A stretch of DNA of 8,944 bases from Phycisphaerae bacterium (GTDB lineage: Bacteria; Planctomycetota; Phycisphaerae; Sedimentisphaerales; SG8-4): contig JAUWLI010000101.1 in NCBI GenBank assembly GCA_030613765.1, positions 1 to 8,944 of the forward strand, read 5' to 3'. Shown one piece after another: positions 1-6,357 of this stretch. How positions within the stretch are numbered: the stretch's first letter is position 1; each line of letters begins with the position of its first letter. The position numbers were made by a program, and so were the translations under genes. The notes beneath the pieces are model-generated. The model worked only from the letters and a program-made list of their open reading frames with translations, had not been told where the DNA came from and made no database searches.

Positions 1-17
1 GTAGCGTTGATGGATTT

Positions 18-31
18 ACAATTCTAATTGT
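18..31. other. Short perfect dyad downstream of the debranching enzyme gene
   Basis: ACAATT (18-23) and AATTGT (26-31) are perfect 6-bp arms separated by two bases. They lie about 20 nt past the stop codon of the debranching enzyme. A second small dyad (GAGA 40-43, TCTC 48-51) overlaps that stop. The dyads could form weak 3'-end hairpins, but they are AT-rich and have no clear U-tract, so I do not call a terminator. Confidence 0.25.
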
Positions 32-49
32 GATTTATCGAGAAATATC

Positions 50-2140
50 TCAATTGTTTATCAACTCGTATGCTCTTATCAGTTCGGCCACGCTCCAGGC
101 CTGAGCGATGCAACCTCTCGGCTTATGGGGGGCATCTCCATCAAATATTTCCGAGATGCTGCCGATGCAGCCATGCTCGGTGAGATGCTGCATCAGAGGC
201 TGGATAAATTCGGCTGCATTTTTTTTGCTTTTTTTGCTGTAATCGTTGACCTTCAAGAAACTTTCGATAAATGGTCCAATCAGCCACGGCCAGACCGTGC
301 CCTGGTGATAGGCCTCATCTCGCTGCTGCTGCGGGCCTGTATATGTTCCTTTGTAACGATCGTCCTGGACGTTTAGCGTTCGCAAGCCATAAGGTGTGAG
401 GAGATCTTTTTGCACAACATCTACCACTGACGCCTGTTCGCGAGGTGACAGTGGTGAAAAACCAAGTGAGACGGCGAATATTTGATTCGGCCTGAGGGTT
501 GAGTCAACTGAACCATCGGGCAAAATACAGTCGTTTAAGTAACCGGTTTTCTCATTCCAGAATAATTCGCAGAAGCTCACTTTCACTTTGTCTGCCATAG
601 ATTTGTAATGCCTGGCATTCTCTACATCCCGGCCAGCATAAAATTGGGCACAAAGGCAGAGAGCATTGTACCAAAGGGCATTAACCTCAATCGCTTTACC
701 ACACCGGGGTGTAAAAGCAACGCCATCACATTTGGCATCCATCCAGGTTAACTGCGTTTCGTGATTGCCTGCGGTTATAAGACCATCGGAATCGGCACAA
801 ATACCATACTGCGTGCCATTGTGGTAAGAGTCTATAATCCAGCGGATTGTCGGCAGAAGCTGCTGCATGAAGGTTTCCGAGTCGCCGGTTGCATTTAAGT
901 ATTGAAAAGCCGCGTTGATAAACCAAAGAGAAGCATCGACACTATTAAAGTAGGCTGTGCCGGTGCGGTCATCGAAGCGATTTGGAATCATCCCTTCATC
1001 TGCCGCCTGGGCAAAAGTGGTCAAAACCGACTTCGCCTCGTCAAATCTGCGCGTTGAGAGCAGTAAACCGGGCAAGGATATAAAAGTGTCTCTACCCCAG
1101 TCTGCAAACCAGTGAAAGCCTGCCATAACAGTGGTTCTGTGTGTGTGCTCGGGGTCCCCGTTTGTTTGGCGTTTTGTGATAAACTGGTCAGCGGCTAAAC
1201 AAAGTGTTCTAAATTTATCATCGCCGTTTTTTACAGCGACCGTTACAACACTCTGGTGTTTGCGTAAATCTTTGCGAATCTCATCAATATTGGCTTTTAT
1301 TAGCTGCTCAGGATTGCAGCCCGACCCTGGCGGGCTCAAGTTAGCCCGGAAAACAATTTGGGTTTGTTCACCCGCGGGGATCCGGCACTTAAAAAAACCA
1401 GGCGTCCACAAATCTTCGGTAAAATTCTGGCCCCTTTGTTTCTCATTACGATATACGAAATTAAACCACCATTGCTTGTCCTTTTCGAAGTTCATGGAAG
1501 GACAGTTCAGGAATAATTCACAGCTCCCCGGGACATCATGACGAACCAGCAAACTATCCCCGAGCCATCTTGAGCATAATGGAGCGTCGGACCTTTGCAG
1601 GGTGTGGAAATCCCTTAAGCCAATAAATGGACGCAAAACGAACTCCCCCGGCTTTTGCACACCGGCGAAATCATACACGATGACAACCGTGTCCGTATCG
1701 CGGAGAAGATACACGGATTTAGTCAGTTCAAGTTGCTCCAGTTCATAATCAAAATGTAGACCGGTATTCTGACGGACCTGCTTGAGAAAGGTAAAACCCT
1801 GTGGCGCGATTTTGTCACTGAATTCAAAGGTTGAAAGGTTATATACCTTTCGTGGGCTCACATTTTGTGATGCGCCCGAAGCCGGACAAGATTGGGTCTC
1901 TCCCTCGAATATCACCATCTCAAGGCATTTAGCTAATGCCATTATCCGGTTGGCCGGTGGATTAAGCGAGCCGATGAGCAAGCCATGATATTCTCTGGTA
2001 TTGCAACCGACAATTGTTGACGATGCGTAGCTGCCTCGCTCATTAGTCAGCAGCCATTCTCTGGTCAATAGGTTCTCAACAGGCTCATCAGCGGTTGATA
2101 TAGAAATTGCTACGTCGTTAGCTTTTTGTGATATTAACAT
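50..2140 (-). CDS. Glycogen debranching enzyme (amylo-alpha-1,6-glucosidase, GH133-type)
   Basis: This 696-residue cytosolic enzyme probably hydrolyses the alpha-1,6 branch stubs of glycogen or a similar alpha-glucan. The N-terminal domain (about 25-270) opens with EWLLTNERGSYAS and NTREYHGLL, the signature of the bacterial/archaeal debranching-enzyme N-domain. The C-terminal (alpha/alpha)6-barrel domain (about 305-692) carries FHWFADWGRD (342-351), SVDASLWFI (400-408), TWMDAK (465-470), EVNALWYNAL (485-494) and YHQGTVWPWL (611-620). These are the expected motif blocks in the expected order, and the length is normal for the family. The ATG lies inside a 7-bp repeat array and has no clear Shine-Dalgarno: only GAG directly abuts it. 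The gene is last of three same-strand glucan genes, 72 nt after the GH57 gene, so it is probably translated from the operon mRNA. The family is secure; the exact reaction is inferred. Confidence 0.93.
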   Translation of the reverse strand: MLISQKANDVAISISTADEPVENLLTREWLLTNERGSYASSTIVGCNTREYHGLLIGSLNPPANRIMALAKCLEMVIFEGETQSCPASGASQNVSPRKVYNLSTFEFSDKIAPQGFTFLKQVRQNTGLHFDYELEQLELTKSVYLLRDTDTVVIVYDFAGVQKPGEFVLRPFIGLRDFHTLQRSDAPLCSRWLGDSLLVRHDVPGSCELFLNCPSMNFEKDKQWWFNFVYRNEKQRGQNFTEDLWTPGFFKCRIPAGEQTQIVFRANLSPPGSGCNPEQLIKANIDEIRKDLRKHQSVVTVAVKNGDDKFRTLCLAADQFITKRQTNGDPEHTHRTTVMAGFHWFADWGRDTFISLPGLLLSTRRFDEAKSVLTTFAQAADEGMIPNRFDDRTGTAYFNSVDASLWFINAAFQYLNATGDSETFMQQLLPTIRWIIDSYHNGTQYGICADSDGLITAGNHETQLTWMDAKCDGVAFTPRCGKAIEVNALWYNALCLCAQFYAGRDVENARHYKSMADKVKVSFCELFWNEKTGYLNDCILPDGSVDSTLRPNQIFAVSLGFSPLSPREQASVVDVVQKDLLTPYGLRTLNVQDDRYKGTYTGPQQQRDEAYHQGTVWPWLIGPFIESFLKVNDYSKKSKKNAAEFIQPLMQHLTEHGCIGSISEIFDGDAPHKPRGCIAQAWSVAELIRAYELINN

Positions 2141-2204
2141 CTCGTTTCTGGTATCTCGTATCCTGTATCTCGGACGGAATATGATTCACGATTCACGAGA
2201 TACG
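2139..2204. repeat. Degenerate 7-bp-phased repeat array between GH57 and debranching enzyme genes
   Basis: Five consecutive heptamers run from 2139 to 2173. Units 1 and 3 are both ATCTCGT, unit 4 is ATCCTGT, and units 2 and 5 are variants. After a 10-bp break, three more units follow in 2184-2204, the first two both ATTCACG. The array fills most of the 72-nt gap and starts inside the ATG of the debranching enzyme gene (2138-2140). On the transcribed (minus) strand the units are purine-rich. The same unit family recurs at 3497-3524, and an isolated ATCTCGT lies at 6310-6316. Confidence 0.8.
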
Positions 2205-2212
2205 CATTTATT

Positions 2213-3496
2213 TTACGACCCCCCTAAGGGCGGGCATACACTCTCAGTTGCCGGTTCCGTTGGATAGTTTTTACCTGTAAGAGCCTTGTTTGTGATACTT
2301 TTTGTATTTATCAGGGCCGGTTTGGCACAGCGGCTTTGGAGATTGTTCAATACGTTCATAAAGTTTATATAAGAGTCATAAGGTGAGTCATACGGATTGA
2401 AGTATTTATGTACATCACCGTCAGCAAAGTATTTTGTGCACATATAATAAAAATGGTCCGATACCTGTAATTTTCGCCAGTCTGAAATAATTTTCTCGTC
2501 GCTGGTTTTCTTGATTTTCTTTTCCAGTCGATAGAGTTCATGAATGGCGTTGGACTGCATTGCATTTCCAAGCCAGGCGGAGAGGTCTCTTTCGGTATCG
2601 GCCCAGCTTATCAGATGCGGCACATCAACCGTACCGACGGGTTCGTAAGCCTGCACTATTTCGCTGGGGGTTTTGAAATCGTTGTCTGGATGCTTTAGAA
2701 TCTGTTCCGGCAGGTGCCGCATAAAATCGAATATGCCCGTATCTTCCCATTGGTGTTCGCCGAATGTCTCATAATCCATAAACAGGTTGACAACATTGCC
2801 GTTACCGTTCACATGGTTTACCCATCGGGCGAACTTATCTGCCGTCAAAGGCCATTCCGGCCAGTCACGGTTGGAAAATCTAAAAGCGATATCGTCGCTG
2901 AGGGAATAGTTTTTCAGCAGGAGCTTTAACTTCTGGCAGCATTGGGGGCGATAGACAAAATTGGGACTTCGAAAGCCTAAGATGTGGTTTGCTCCTTCGG
3001 TTATTATTGCATCGAATTTGCCCATTGACTCGACAAGGGCAGCCAGGTCATTGTTATATATCAACTCCGTATTTCTAAATACTCGGGGTGTTTGACCGAA
3101 AAGATATTCGATGGTTTCAGTGTGCTTGTTGACCTGTTCTACGAATTCATCACGCGAGTATAAGGAACTTAAACTGTGATAGTAAGTCTCAGCCAAAAAT
3201 TCCACGCAGCCGGTTTCGGCAAGAGCATCAAAAGTGCTCATGACTTCCGGCGAAAAAGAGTGCAGTTGCTCCAGTAACACCCCGGTTATGCTGTACGCTA
3301 TCCTGAATCTACCCTCAAATTGCCGTATTATGTCCAGGAGTAATCGATTGGCTGGAAGATAACATTTATTTGCCACCTTCCTGCAGATGGAAGAATTTTT
3401 ATAATCGTCAAAATAATGGGTGTTTTTGTCAAATACCGTATAATGCCTTAATCGCAGGGGCTGATGCACCTGGAAATAAAAACATATCGAAGCCAT
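2213..3496 (-). CDS. Glycoside hydrolase family 57 protein (alpha-amylase/alpha-glucanotransferase-like)
   Basis: This 427-residue GH57 enzyme has no signal peptide and so probably acts in the cytoplasm on alpha-1,4-glucan. All five family regions are visible: HQP at 11-13, AETYYHSLSSLY at 102-113, FRNTELIYNN at 140-149, MDYETFGEH at 240-248, and ISWADTERDLSAWLGNA at 296-312. By family precedent E144 would be the nucleophile and D241 the acid/base. After about residue 390 the tail is low in family character and ends in PPLGGS. The length fits the short alpha-amylase-like GH57 group rather than the longer branching-enzyme or 4-alpha-glucanotransferase types. The ATG is supported by AGGAT on the minus strand, eight to nine nt upstream, inside a heptamer repeat. 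The gene lies 39 nt after the glycosyltransferase gene. Hydrolase versus transferase activity cannot be told from sequence. Confidence 0.9.
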   Translation of the reverse strand: MASICFYFQVHQPLRLRHYTVFDKNTHYFDDYKNSSICRKVANKCYLPANRLLLDIIRQFEGRFRIAYSITGVLLEQLHSFSPEVMSTFDALAETGCVEFLAETYYHSLSSLYSRDEFVEQVNKHTETIEYLFGQTPRVFRNTELIYNNDLAALVESMGKFDAIITEGANHILGFRSPNFVYRPQCCQKLKLLLKNYSLSDDIAFRFSNRDWPEWPLTADKFARWVNHVNGNGNVVNLFMDYETFGEHQWEDTGIFDFMRHLPEQILKHPDNDFKTPSEIVQAYEPVGTVDVPHLISWADTERDLSAWLGNAMQSNAIHELYRLEKKIKKTSDEKIISDWRKLQVSDHFYYMCTKYFADGDVHKYFNPYDSPYDSYINFMNVLNNLQSRCAKPALINTKSITNKALTGKNYPTEPATESVCPPLGGS

Positions 3497-3524
3497 ATTT
3501 CGTATCCTGTAGCCGGTAGCTCGT
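3497..3524. repeat. Degenerate 7-bp-phased repeat array between glycosyltransferase and GH57 genes
   Basis: Four consecutive heptamers begin directly next to the GH57 start codon: ATTTCGT, then ATCCTGT (3504-3510), then two diverged units ending in AGCTCGT. They belong to the same unit family as the array at 2139-2173, where ATCCTGT also occurs. Read on the minus strand, the ATCCTGT unit becomes ACAGGAT, whose AGGA sits at the right distance to act as the GH57 Shine-Dalgarno. The array makes up most of the 39-nt gap. Confidence 0.75.
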
Positions 3525-3535
3525 ATCTTAATTCA

Positions 3536-4867
3536 CTATATACACTTATCAAATTGCATCAGTGCTTCTCCATAAATTTGGGCACACCTCTGCGCGCTGT
3601 CTTTCCAACGTAGTTTTCTCACTTCAAAATTACCGTGATTCCGCAGCGTCATCTCCAACGGTGGGTATTTCAATACCGCTACAATCTTGTTGGCAATCTC
3701 GTTGACATCCCAGAAGTCAACTTTCAGGGCATGCATCAAGACTTCTGATACACCACTCTGCTTGCTTATTATGACAGGCACATCGTTGTCCAACGCTTCC
3801 AGCGGTGCAATCCCAAACGGTTCTGATACCGAAGGCATTACATATAAATCAGCCATTTTATATATTCTTCGGACCTCTTCACCGCGCAAAAAGCCCGTGA
3901 ACAAGACCTTATGCCCGATGCCGAGTTCTGCCGCCATCTCAACGGCTTTGTGTATTAAATCGCCGGAGCCGGCCATCACAAACTTGACATTATCCACCAC
4001 ATCCAGGACTTTCCTGGCTGCATGGAGAAAGTACTCCGGGCCCTTTTGCATTGTAATTCGGCCTAAAAACAGGACAATTTTCTCATCTTTTTCGATGCCT
4101 GTTTTGGCTAAAGTCCAATCGTCGTTGCCGTTGCGTTCAACACCGTTATATACTACTTCGACTTTTTCACCGCTGATGCCGTATCGGCTGATTATGATAT
4201 TGCGGGTATAATGGCTAACAGCGATTACTTTATCTGCCCGCTCCATACCCTCACGCTCGATATCGTATATCATCTGGTTGACATGCTCGCCGCTGCGGTC
4301 GAATTCTGTCGAATGAACATGCACAATTAGCGGTTTTTCCCTGATTGCCGACACGGCAATACCCGCAGGATAGGTCATCCAGTCATGAGCGTGAACAATG
4401 TCATACTGCTCATTTCCAGCCAATTCAACGGCAGACTCAGCGTAACGGTGGACCTCAGTATACATATCGCTGTTATAATCTAACGGGCCGGAATACTGAC
4501 TGGTTGCACTGGTGTTGTCGCAGTGTTTTTGTCTCAAACTTTCTTCGATTCGCTGCTGGTAAGTGTCGGGGGTGGAATATGGCTGTAGTGGGGAGTTGAT
4601 GGTGCGAAATACTACATTTTTTAGCTCTCCCAATTTTAAGGCGCTCATGGCCATCTGGGATTCAGAGGTTTGTTGCTTCGCATGGGTGGCAAACTCGAGA
4701 TTCACATGGGTAGCAAACTTTTTGCTGACCATTTTTGGCAGAACAAAAGTTACCTGTATACCGAGTTGGTCCATTGCTTTGGTAAGTCCATAGCAAGCTG
4801 TACCGAGTCCGCCACTGATAAAAGGAGGAAATTCCCAACCTAACATGAAAACTTTTATACGATCCAC
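3536..4867 (-). CDS. GT-B glycosyltransferase (GT4 C-domain with glycogen-synthase-like N-domain)
   Basis: This 443-residue, probably cytosolic glycosyltransferase most likely elongates an alpha-glucan from a nucleotide-glucose donor. The N-terminal Rossmann domain starts with MLGWEFPPFISGGLG (8-22), as in starch/glycogen synthase-like proteins, and has HAHDW at 159-163 and VHSTEFDRSGE at 183-193. The C-terminal GT4 domain has FLGRITMQKGPEYF (267-280) and the E-x7-E donor-site motif SEPFGIAPLE (E349, E357). The start is GTG (4865-4867): the frame begins MDRIKVFML, a proper first beta-strand, and GGGGA lies about 10 nt upstream on the minus strand. An ATG at codon 8 would remove that strand. 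A FATH-x4-FATH duplication (51-62) lies in the variable insert. The gene heads the glucan operon. Glycogen synthase is the likeliest role from context; another alpha-glucosyl- or mannosyltransferase is possible. Confidence 0.9.
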   Translation of the reverse strand: MDRIKVFMLGWEFPPFISGGLGTACYGLTKAMDQLGIQVTFVLPKMVSKKFATHVNLEFATHAKQQTSESQMAMSALKLGELKNVVFRTINSPLQPYSTPDTYQQRIEESLRQKHCDNTSATSQYSGPLDYNSDMYTEVHRYAESAVELAGNEQYDIVHAHDWMTYPAGIAVSAIREKPLIVHVHSTEFDRSGEHVNQMIYDIEREGMERADKVIAVSHYTRNIIISRYGISGEKVEVVYNGVERNGNDDWTLAKTGIEKDEKIVLFLGRITMQKGPEYFLHAARKVLDVVDNVKFVMAGSGDLIHKAVEMAAELGIGHKVLFTGFLRGEEVRRIYKMADLYVMPSVSEPFGIAPLEALDNDVPVIISKQSGVSEVLMHALKVDFWDVNEIANKIVAVLKYPPLEMTLRNHGNFEVRKLRWKDSAQRCAQIYGEALMQFDKCI

Positions 4868-4900
4868 CGCCAGTTTATCCCCGTAACTATATATTGTTAA

Positions 4901-4955
4901 AAGACTTACAGTTAGTCTTGTTACACACAGTCATAACTGACAAATTCTTACAGTT
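4901..4955 (-). promoter_or_regulatory. Candidate operator region upstream of the glucan operon
   Basis: CTTACAGTT occurs perfectly at 4905-4913 and 4947-4955, a spacing of 42 bp (about four helical turns). The first copy overlaps an inverted repeat with arms AAGACT (4901-4906) and AGTCTT (4914-4919). The second overlaps AACTG (4935-4939) / CAGTT (4951-4955). All of this lies 34-88 bp upstream of the GTG start of the glycosyltransferase, where an operator would be expected. No regulator is encoded nearby, so the assignment rests on pattern alone. Confidence 0.3.
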
Positions 4956-5282
4956 CTACGATTGCACAGCAAAGCGAAACTTGCCGTTTAGCACTGTATC
5001 GGCAGTAAATGACACAATCTTAATTTCAAGCTGGCAAATACACTGTATTTGTACTGTTTCTTGTTATATAAATCGGAATTTATCTTGAGACAAGTTCAAT
5101 AAATTTTGCAAATATGTGAATTATGATACTGATAATGAGGATTTTATGGGTCAATTGCTGAAGTAAAAAAATTTCCTACATAAATTCAAAATATGACAAA
5201 TTGCTGTTAGTCCGATATTTGTTAGTGTTGGTCAATTGTTTTCTCGCAAAACTGGCTGGGATAGGCATAGGAGAATAAATAA

Positions 5283-5357
5283 TTGAATATGCAGACAAGC
5301 CAATCAAAAAACCAAGCTGTTCCGATCCGAAAATACGGAGCAGCTTGGTTTAAATAA
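5283..5357 (+). CDS. Possible 24-residue small ORF overlapping a hairpin
   Basis: A TTG codon at 5283 is preceded by AGGAG (5269-5273) at a nine-nt spacing. It opens a frame of 24 codons, with an in-frame ATG two codons later, ending at TAA 5355-5357. The peptide contains QAVPIRKYGAAWFK. The N-x-x-VPIRKY segment faintly recalls a small conserved protein family starting with a PVKK(F/Y)RAGA-type motif. That resemblance is from memory and untested. Most of the ORF lies inside the 5309-5351 inverted repeat, which alone could explain its composition. It could be a leader peptide, a truncated relic, or chance. Confidence 0.2.
   Translation: MNMQTSQSKNQAVPIRKYGAAWFK
5306..5351 (-). terminator. Rho-independent terminator downstream of the histone gene
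   Basis: Two 16-nt arms (5309-5324 and 5336-5351) are complementary at 15 of 16 positions, with an 11-nt loop. On the minus strand the stem is followed by six consecutive T (complement of 5306-5311), the classical intrinsic terminator form. It lies about 100 nt past the histone stop codon and would stop transcription before the glucan operon. The one imperfect pair (5320/5340) is G-U in plus-strand RNA but A-C in minus-strand RNA, so a plus-strand role is not excluded. Confidence 0.72.
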
Positions 5358-5412
5358 CATCGCCGCAAACGTAAGGTACGCAGCTAAAAGATGTTAGCAC
5401 AATTCCTGTTTC

Positions 5413-5460
5413 ACCTGTTAGAAGTAAAACGCCAAAGGACTTCTAATGGGTTTTACAGGT
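5413..5460 (-). other. Hairpin spanning the histone stop codon
   Basis: Perfect 8-bp arms TTAGAAGT (5418-5425) and ACTTCTAA (5439-5446) lie just beyond the histone stop codon. An outer pair ACCTGT (5413-5418) / ACAGGT (5455-5460) overlaps the stop itself. No U-tract follows on either strand, so it looks like an mRNA 3'-end stability structure rather than a terminator. Confidence 0.4.
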
Positions 5461-5638
5461 CTTGCGGCTTGACTGTGCTGCGGCGGTTAGCCTGGGTTCG
5501 AGCAATTGCGCGATCAAGCATACAATAGACATTGTCGCTGATCGCTCCGAGCGCGTCGGATGAGGTCATCATCTTTTTGCTCTTGATGTAGGCTTTAACT
5601 TTGCTGGCCACAACCAATGACTCTTTTTTCTTTGCCAT
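5453..5638 (-). CDS. Bacterial histone-fold DNA-binding protein
   Basis: This 61-residue basic protein (MAKKKESLVV...TVKPQDL) matches what I know of the short bacterial histones typified by Bdellovibrio bacteriovorus Bd0055 (HBb). Such proteins form dimers that bind and bend DNA in the nucleoid. Visible features are a Lys-rich N-terminus, a first helix around VVASKVKAYIKS (9-20), a long central helix (about 26-50: SSDALGAISDNVYCMLDRAI), and then NRRSTVKPQD (51-60). The last stretch corresponds to the archaeal histone loop 2/helix 3 motif R-K-T-(V/I)-x-x-x-D. Helix 3 is very short, as in the bacterial group. The frame is open upstream to 5710, but the ATG at 5636-5638 is chosen because GGAGGA lies eight nt before it and the similarity starts there. 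The gene appears monocistronic, with its own terminator. No homology search was possible. Confidence 0.8.
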   Translation of the reverse strand: MAKKKESLVVASKVKAYIKSKKMMTSSDALGAISDNVYCMLDRAIARTQANRRSTVKPQDL

Positions 5639-5678
5639 TGCAAAAATCCTCCATGTTAAAAAGTTAAATTCTAATAAT

Positions 5679-5702
5679 CCGGTACTAAATCCTTTAGTCC
5701 GG
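5679..5702 (-). promoter_or_regulatory. Inverted repeat in the histone 5' region
   Basis: CCGG-T-ACTAAA (5679-5689) and TTTAGT-CCGG (5693-5702) are complementary over 10 bp with one bulged base and a 3-nt loop. The element lies 41-64 nt upstream of the histone start. It is either a 5'-UTR hairpin or a protein-binding dyad; the minus-strand loop region reads AAAGGATTT. Autoregulation by the histone or translational control are both conceivable; the sequence does not decide. Confidence 0.5.
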
Positions 5703-5719
5703 CACATCATTGAGCATCT

Positions 5720-5748
5720 TTATTACAGAAAGGCGCCAGGATTTGCAA
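5720..5748 (-). promoter_or_regulatory. Weak candidate promoter for the histone gene
   Basis: On the minus strand TTGCAA (complement of 5743-5748) and TAATAA (complement of 5720-5725) are 17 bp apart. A long T-tract lies directly upstream (complement of about 5750-5759) and could act as an UP element. The -10 match is poor. If real, transcription would start near 5713 and the 5679-5702 hairpin would be in the leader. Confidence 0.25.
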
Positions 5749-5968
5749 CAAAAAAAAACGCTAAAACGCAAAATTTATGCAGTCATTGGGCCGATAGCAG
5801 GAAAGTACTTAGGAAAATTCGACCTGTAAATTACGCTTTTTCTTATAAACTCGTGTTTTTTAATAATTTATGAGGTTTATTTTGACGAAAATATTCAGAC
5901 GAACCGTTCTTCAGGGCTAATTGTTGACTCGCAGGAAAGATTGAGTTTGTTGCGGAGAAATAGATAGA

Positions 5969-6289
5969 ATGGCAAAACGTTATAAAAAAAACCAGAAATC
6001 GCGGACTGAAATGCAGGATTTCGTCGTCGTTACTTTTGTCGATGATCTGGAGCAGGCAAAAGAGTACGAGTCTCTGCTGAAAACTAATGATATTCCTGCA
6101 GTGATAAATGAGCAAAGCGAACAATCAAGCGGTAAGGATGGCATTGCTGTAATGGTTCCCGAAGATTTCCTCGATGAAGCACACGTGGTAATCGAGTCGC
6201 AGAATGCCTATGATGATTTTTATGATTTTGCATTAGAAGATGAAAACGACGAAGATTTTGACAGCGGCCTTTTCGAGGATGAGTTCTAA
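5969..6289 (+). CDS. DUF2007-type small protein with acidic C-terminal tail
   Basis: This 106-residue cytosolic protein has a basic N-terminus (MAKRYKKNQKSR) and then a DUF2007-like domain (about 17-78). The domain opens with FVVVTFVDDLEQAKEYESLL, followed by an NDIPAVI strand and GIAVMVPEDFLDEAHVVIE. This is the alternating pattern of the family annotated as putative prokaryotic signal-transducing proteins, whose role is not established. Residues 79-106 form an Asp/Glu-rich, Phe/Tyr-spaced tail (for example EDENDEDFDSG) that is not part of the usual domain. The ATG is supported by GGAGA about 10 nt upstream. It is divergent from the histone gene. The acidic tail could bind a basic partner such as the histone or the next gene's product; this is inference only. 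Confidence 0.8.
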   Translation: MAKRYKKNQKSRTEMQDFVVVTFVDDLEQAKEYESLLKTNDIPAVINEQSEQSSGKDGIAVMVPEDFLDEAHVVIESQNAYDDFYDFALEDENDEDFDSGLFEDEF

Positions 6290-6357
6290 TCTCCGCTGTT
6301 CTTAACTCTATCTCGTATCATCAGGATATGCTGCTGGATGGTATTTTATGTTGTAGG

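Larger units (their letters stand above)
4868..5452. other. 585-nt AT-rich gap upstream of the glucan operon
   Basis: There is no convincing conventional gene here. Contents: direct and inverted repeats near the operon start (4901-4955), a possible 24-codon plus-strand ORF (5283-5357), a strong hairpin (5306-5351) and a weaker hairpin beyond the histone stop (5413-5460). GGTCAATTG occurs twice (about 5151 and 5230). A minus-strand TATAGT (complement of 4886-4891) resembles a -10 box. It would start transcription at the Shine-Dalgarno, so I do not call it a promoter. The stretch 4980-5230 shows nothing I can name. Confidence 0.6.
5639..5968. other. Divergent intergenic region between histone and DUF2007 genes
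   Basis: This 330-nt AT-rich gap contains the histone ribosome binding site, an inverted repeat (5679-5702), a possible minus-strand promoter (5720-5748) and an A-tract (about 5750-5759). Toward the plus-strand gene there are TTGACG (5882-5887) and TTGACT (5924-5929), but neither has a good -10 partner. GGAGA about 10 nt before 5969 serves the DUF2007 gene. Open frames across the gap have no initiation signal or recognisable product. Confidence 0.5.

Noticed and set aside
1131..1541. Plus-strand open frame opposite the debranching enzyme
   Set aside because: It is antisense to a well-conserved enzyme, with no recognisable domain or initiation signal.
3687..4211. Plus-strand 174-codon open frame opposite the glycosyltransferase
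   Set aside because: The composition is a mirror of the conserved GT4 domain codons, with no family features of its own.
4886..4891. Minus-strand TATAGT as -10 box of the glucan operon
   Set aside because: It would start transcription at or past the GGGGA ribosome binding site, leaving almost no leader, and no -35 partner is present.
5356..5400. Plus-strand GCCGCAAACG...GGTACGCAGCTA reminiscent of a cyclic-di-GMP-I riboswitch core
   Set aside because: The GNRA loop, its receptor and the paired GCC/GGC elements are missing, and no plus-strand gene follows; the downstream gene is antisense.
5639..5710. Upstream extension of the histone frame (24 extra residues starting at 5710)
   Set aside because: The extension crosses the inverted repeat, has no ribosome binding site, is unlike the basic histone sequence, and a good GGAGGA sits before the internal ATG at 5638.
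5843..6124. Minus-strand 93-codon frame overlapping the DUF2007 gene
   Set aside because: It is antisense to the better-supported DUF2007 frame, which has a ribosome binding site and a recognisable domain.
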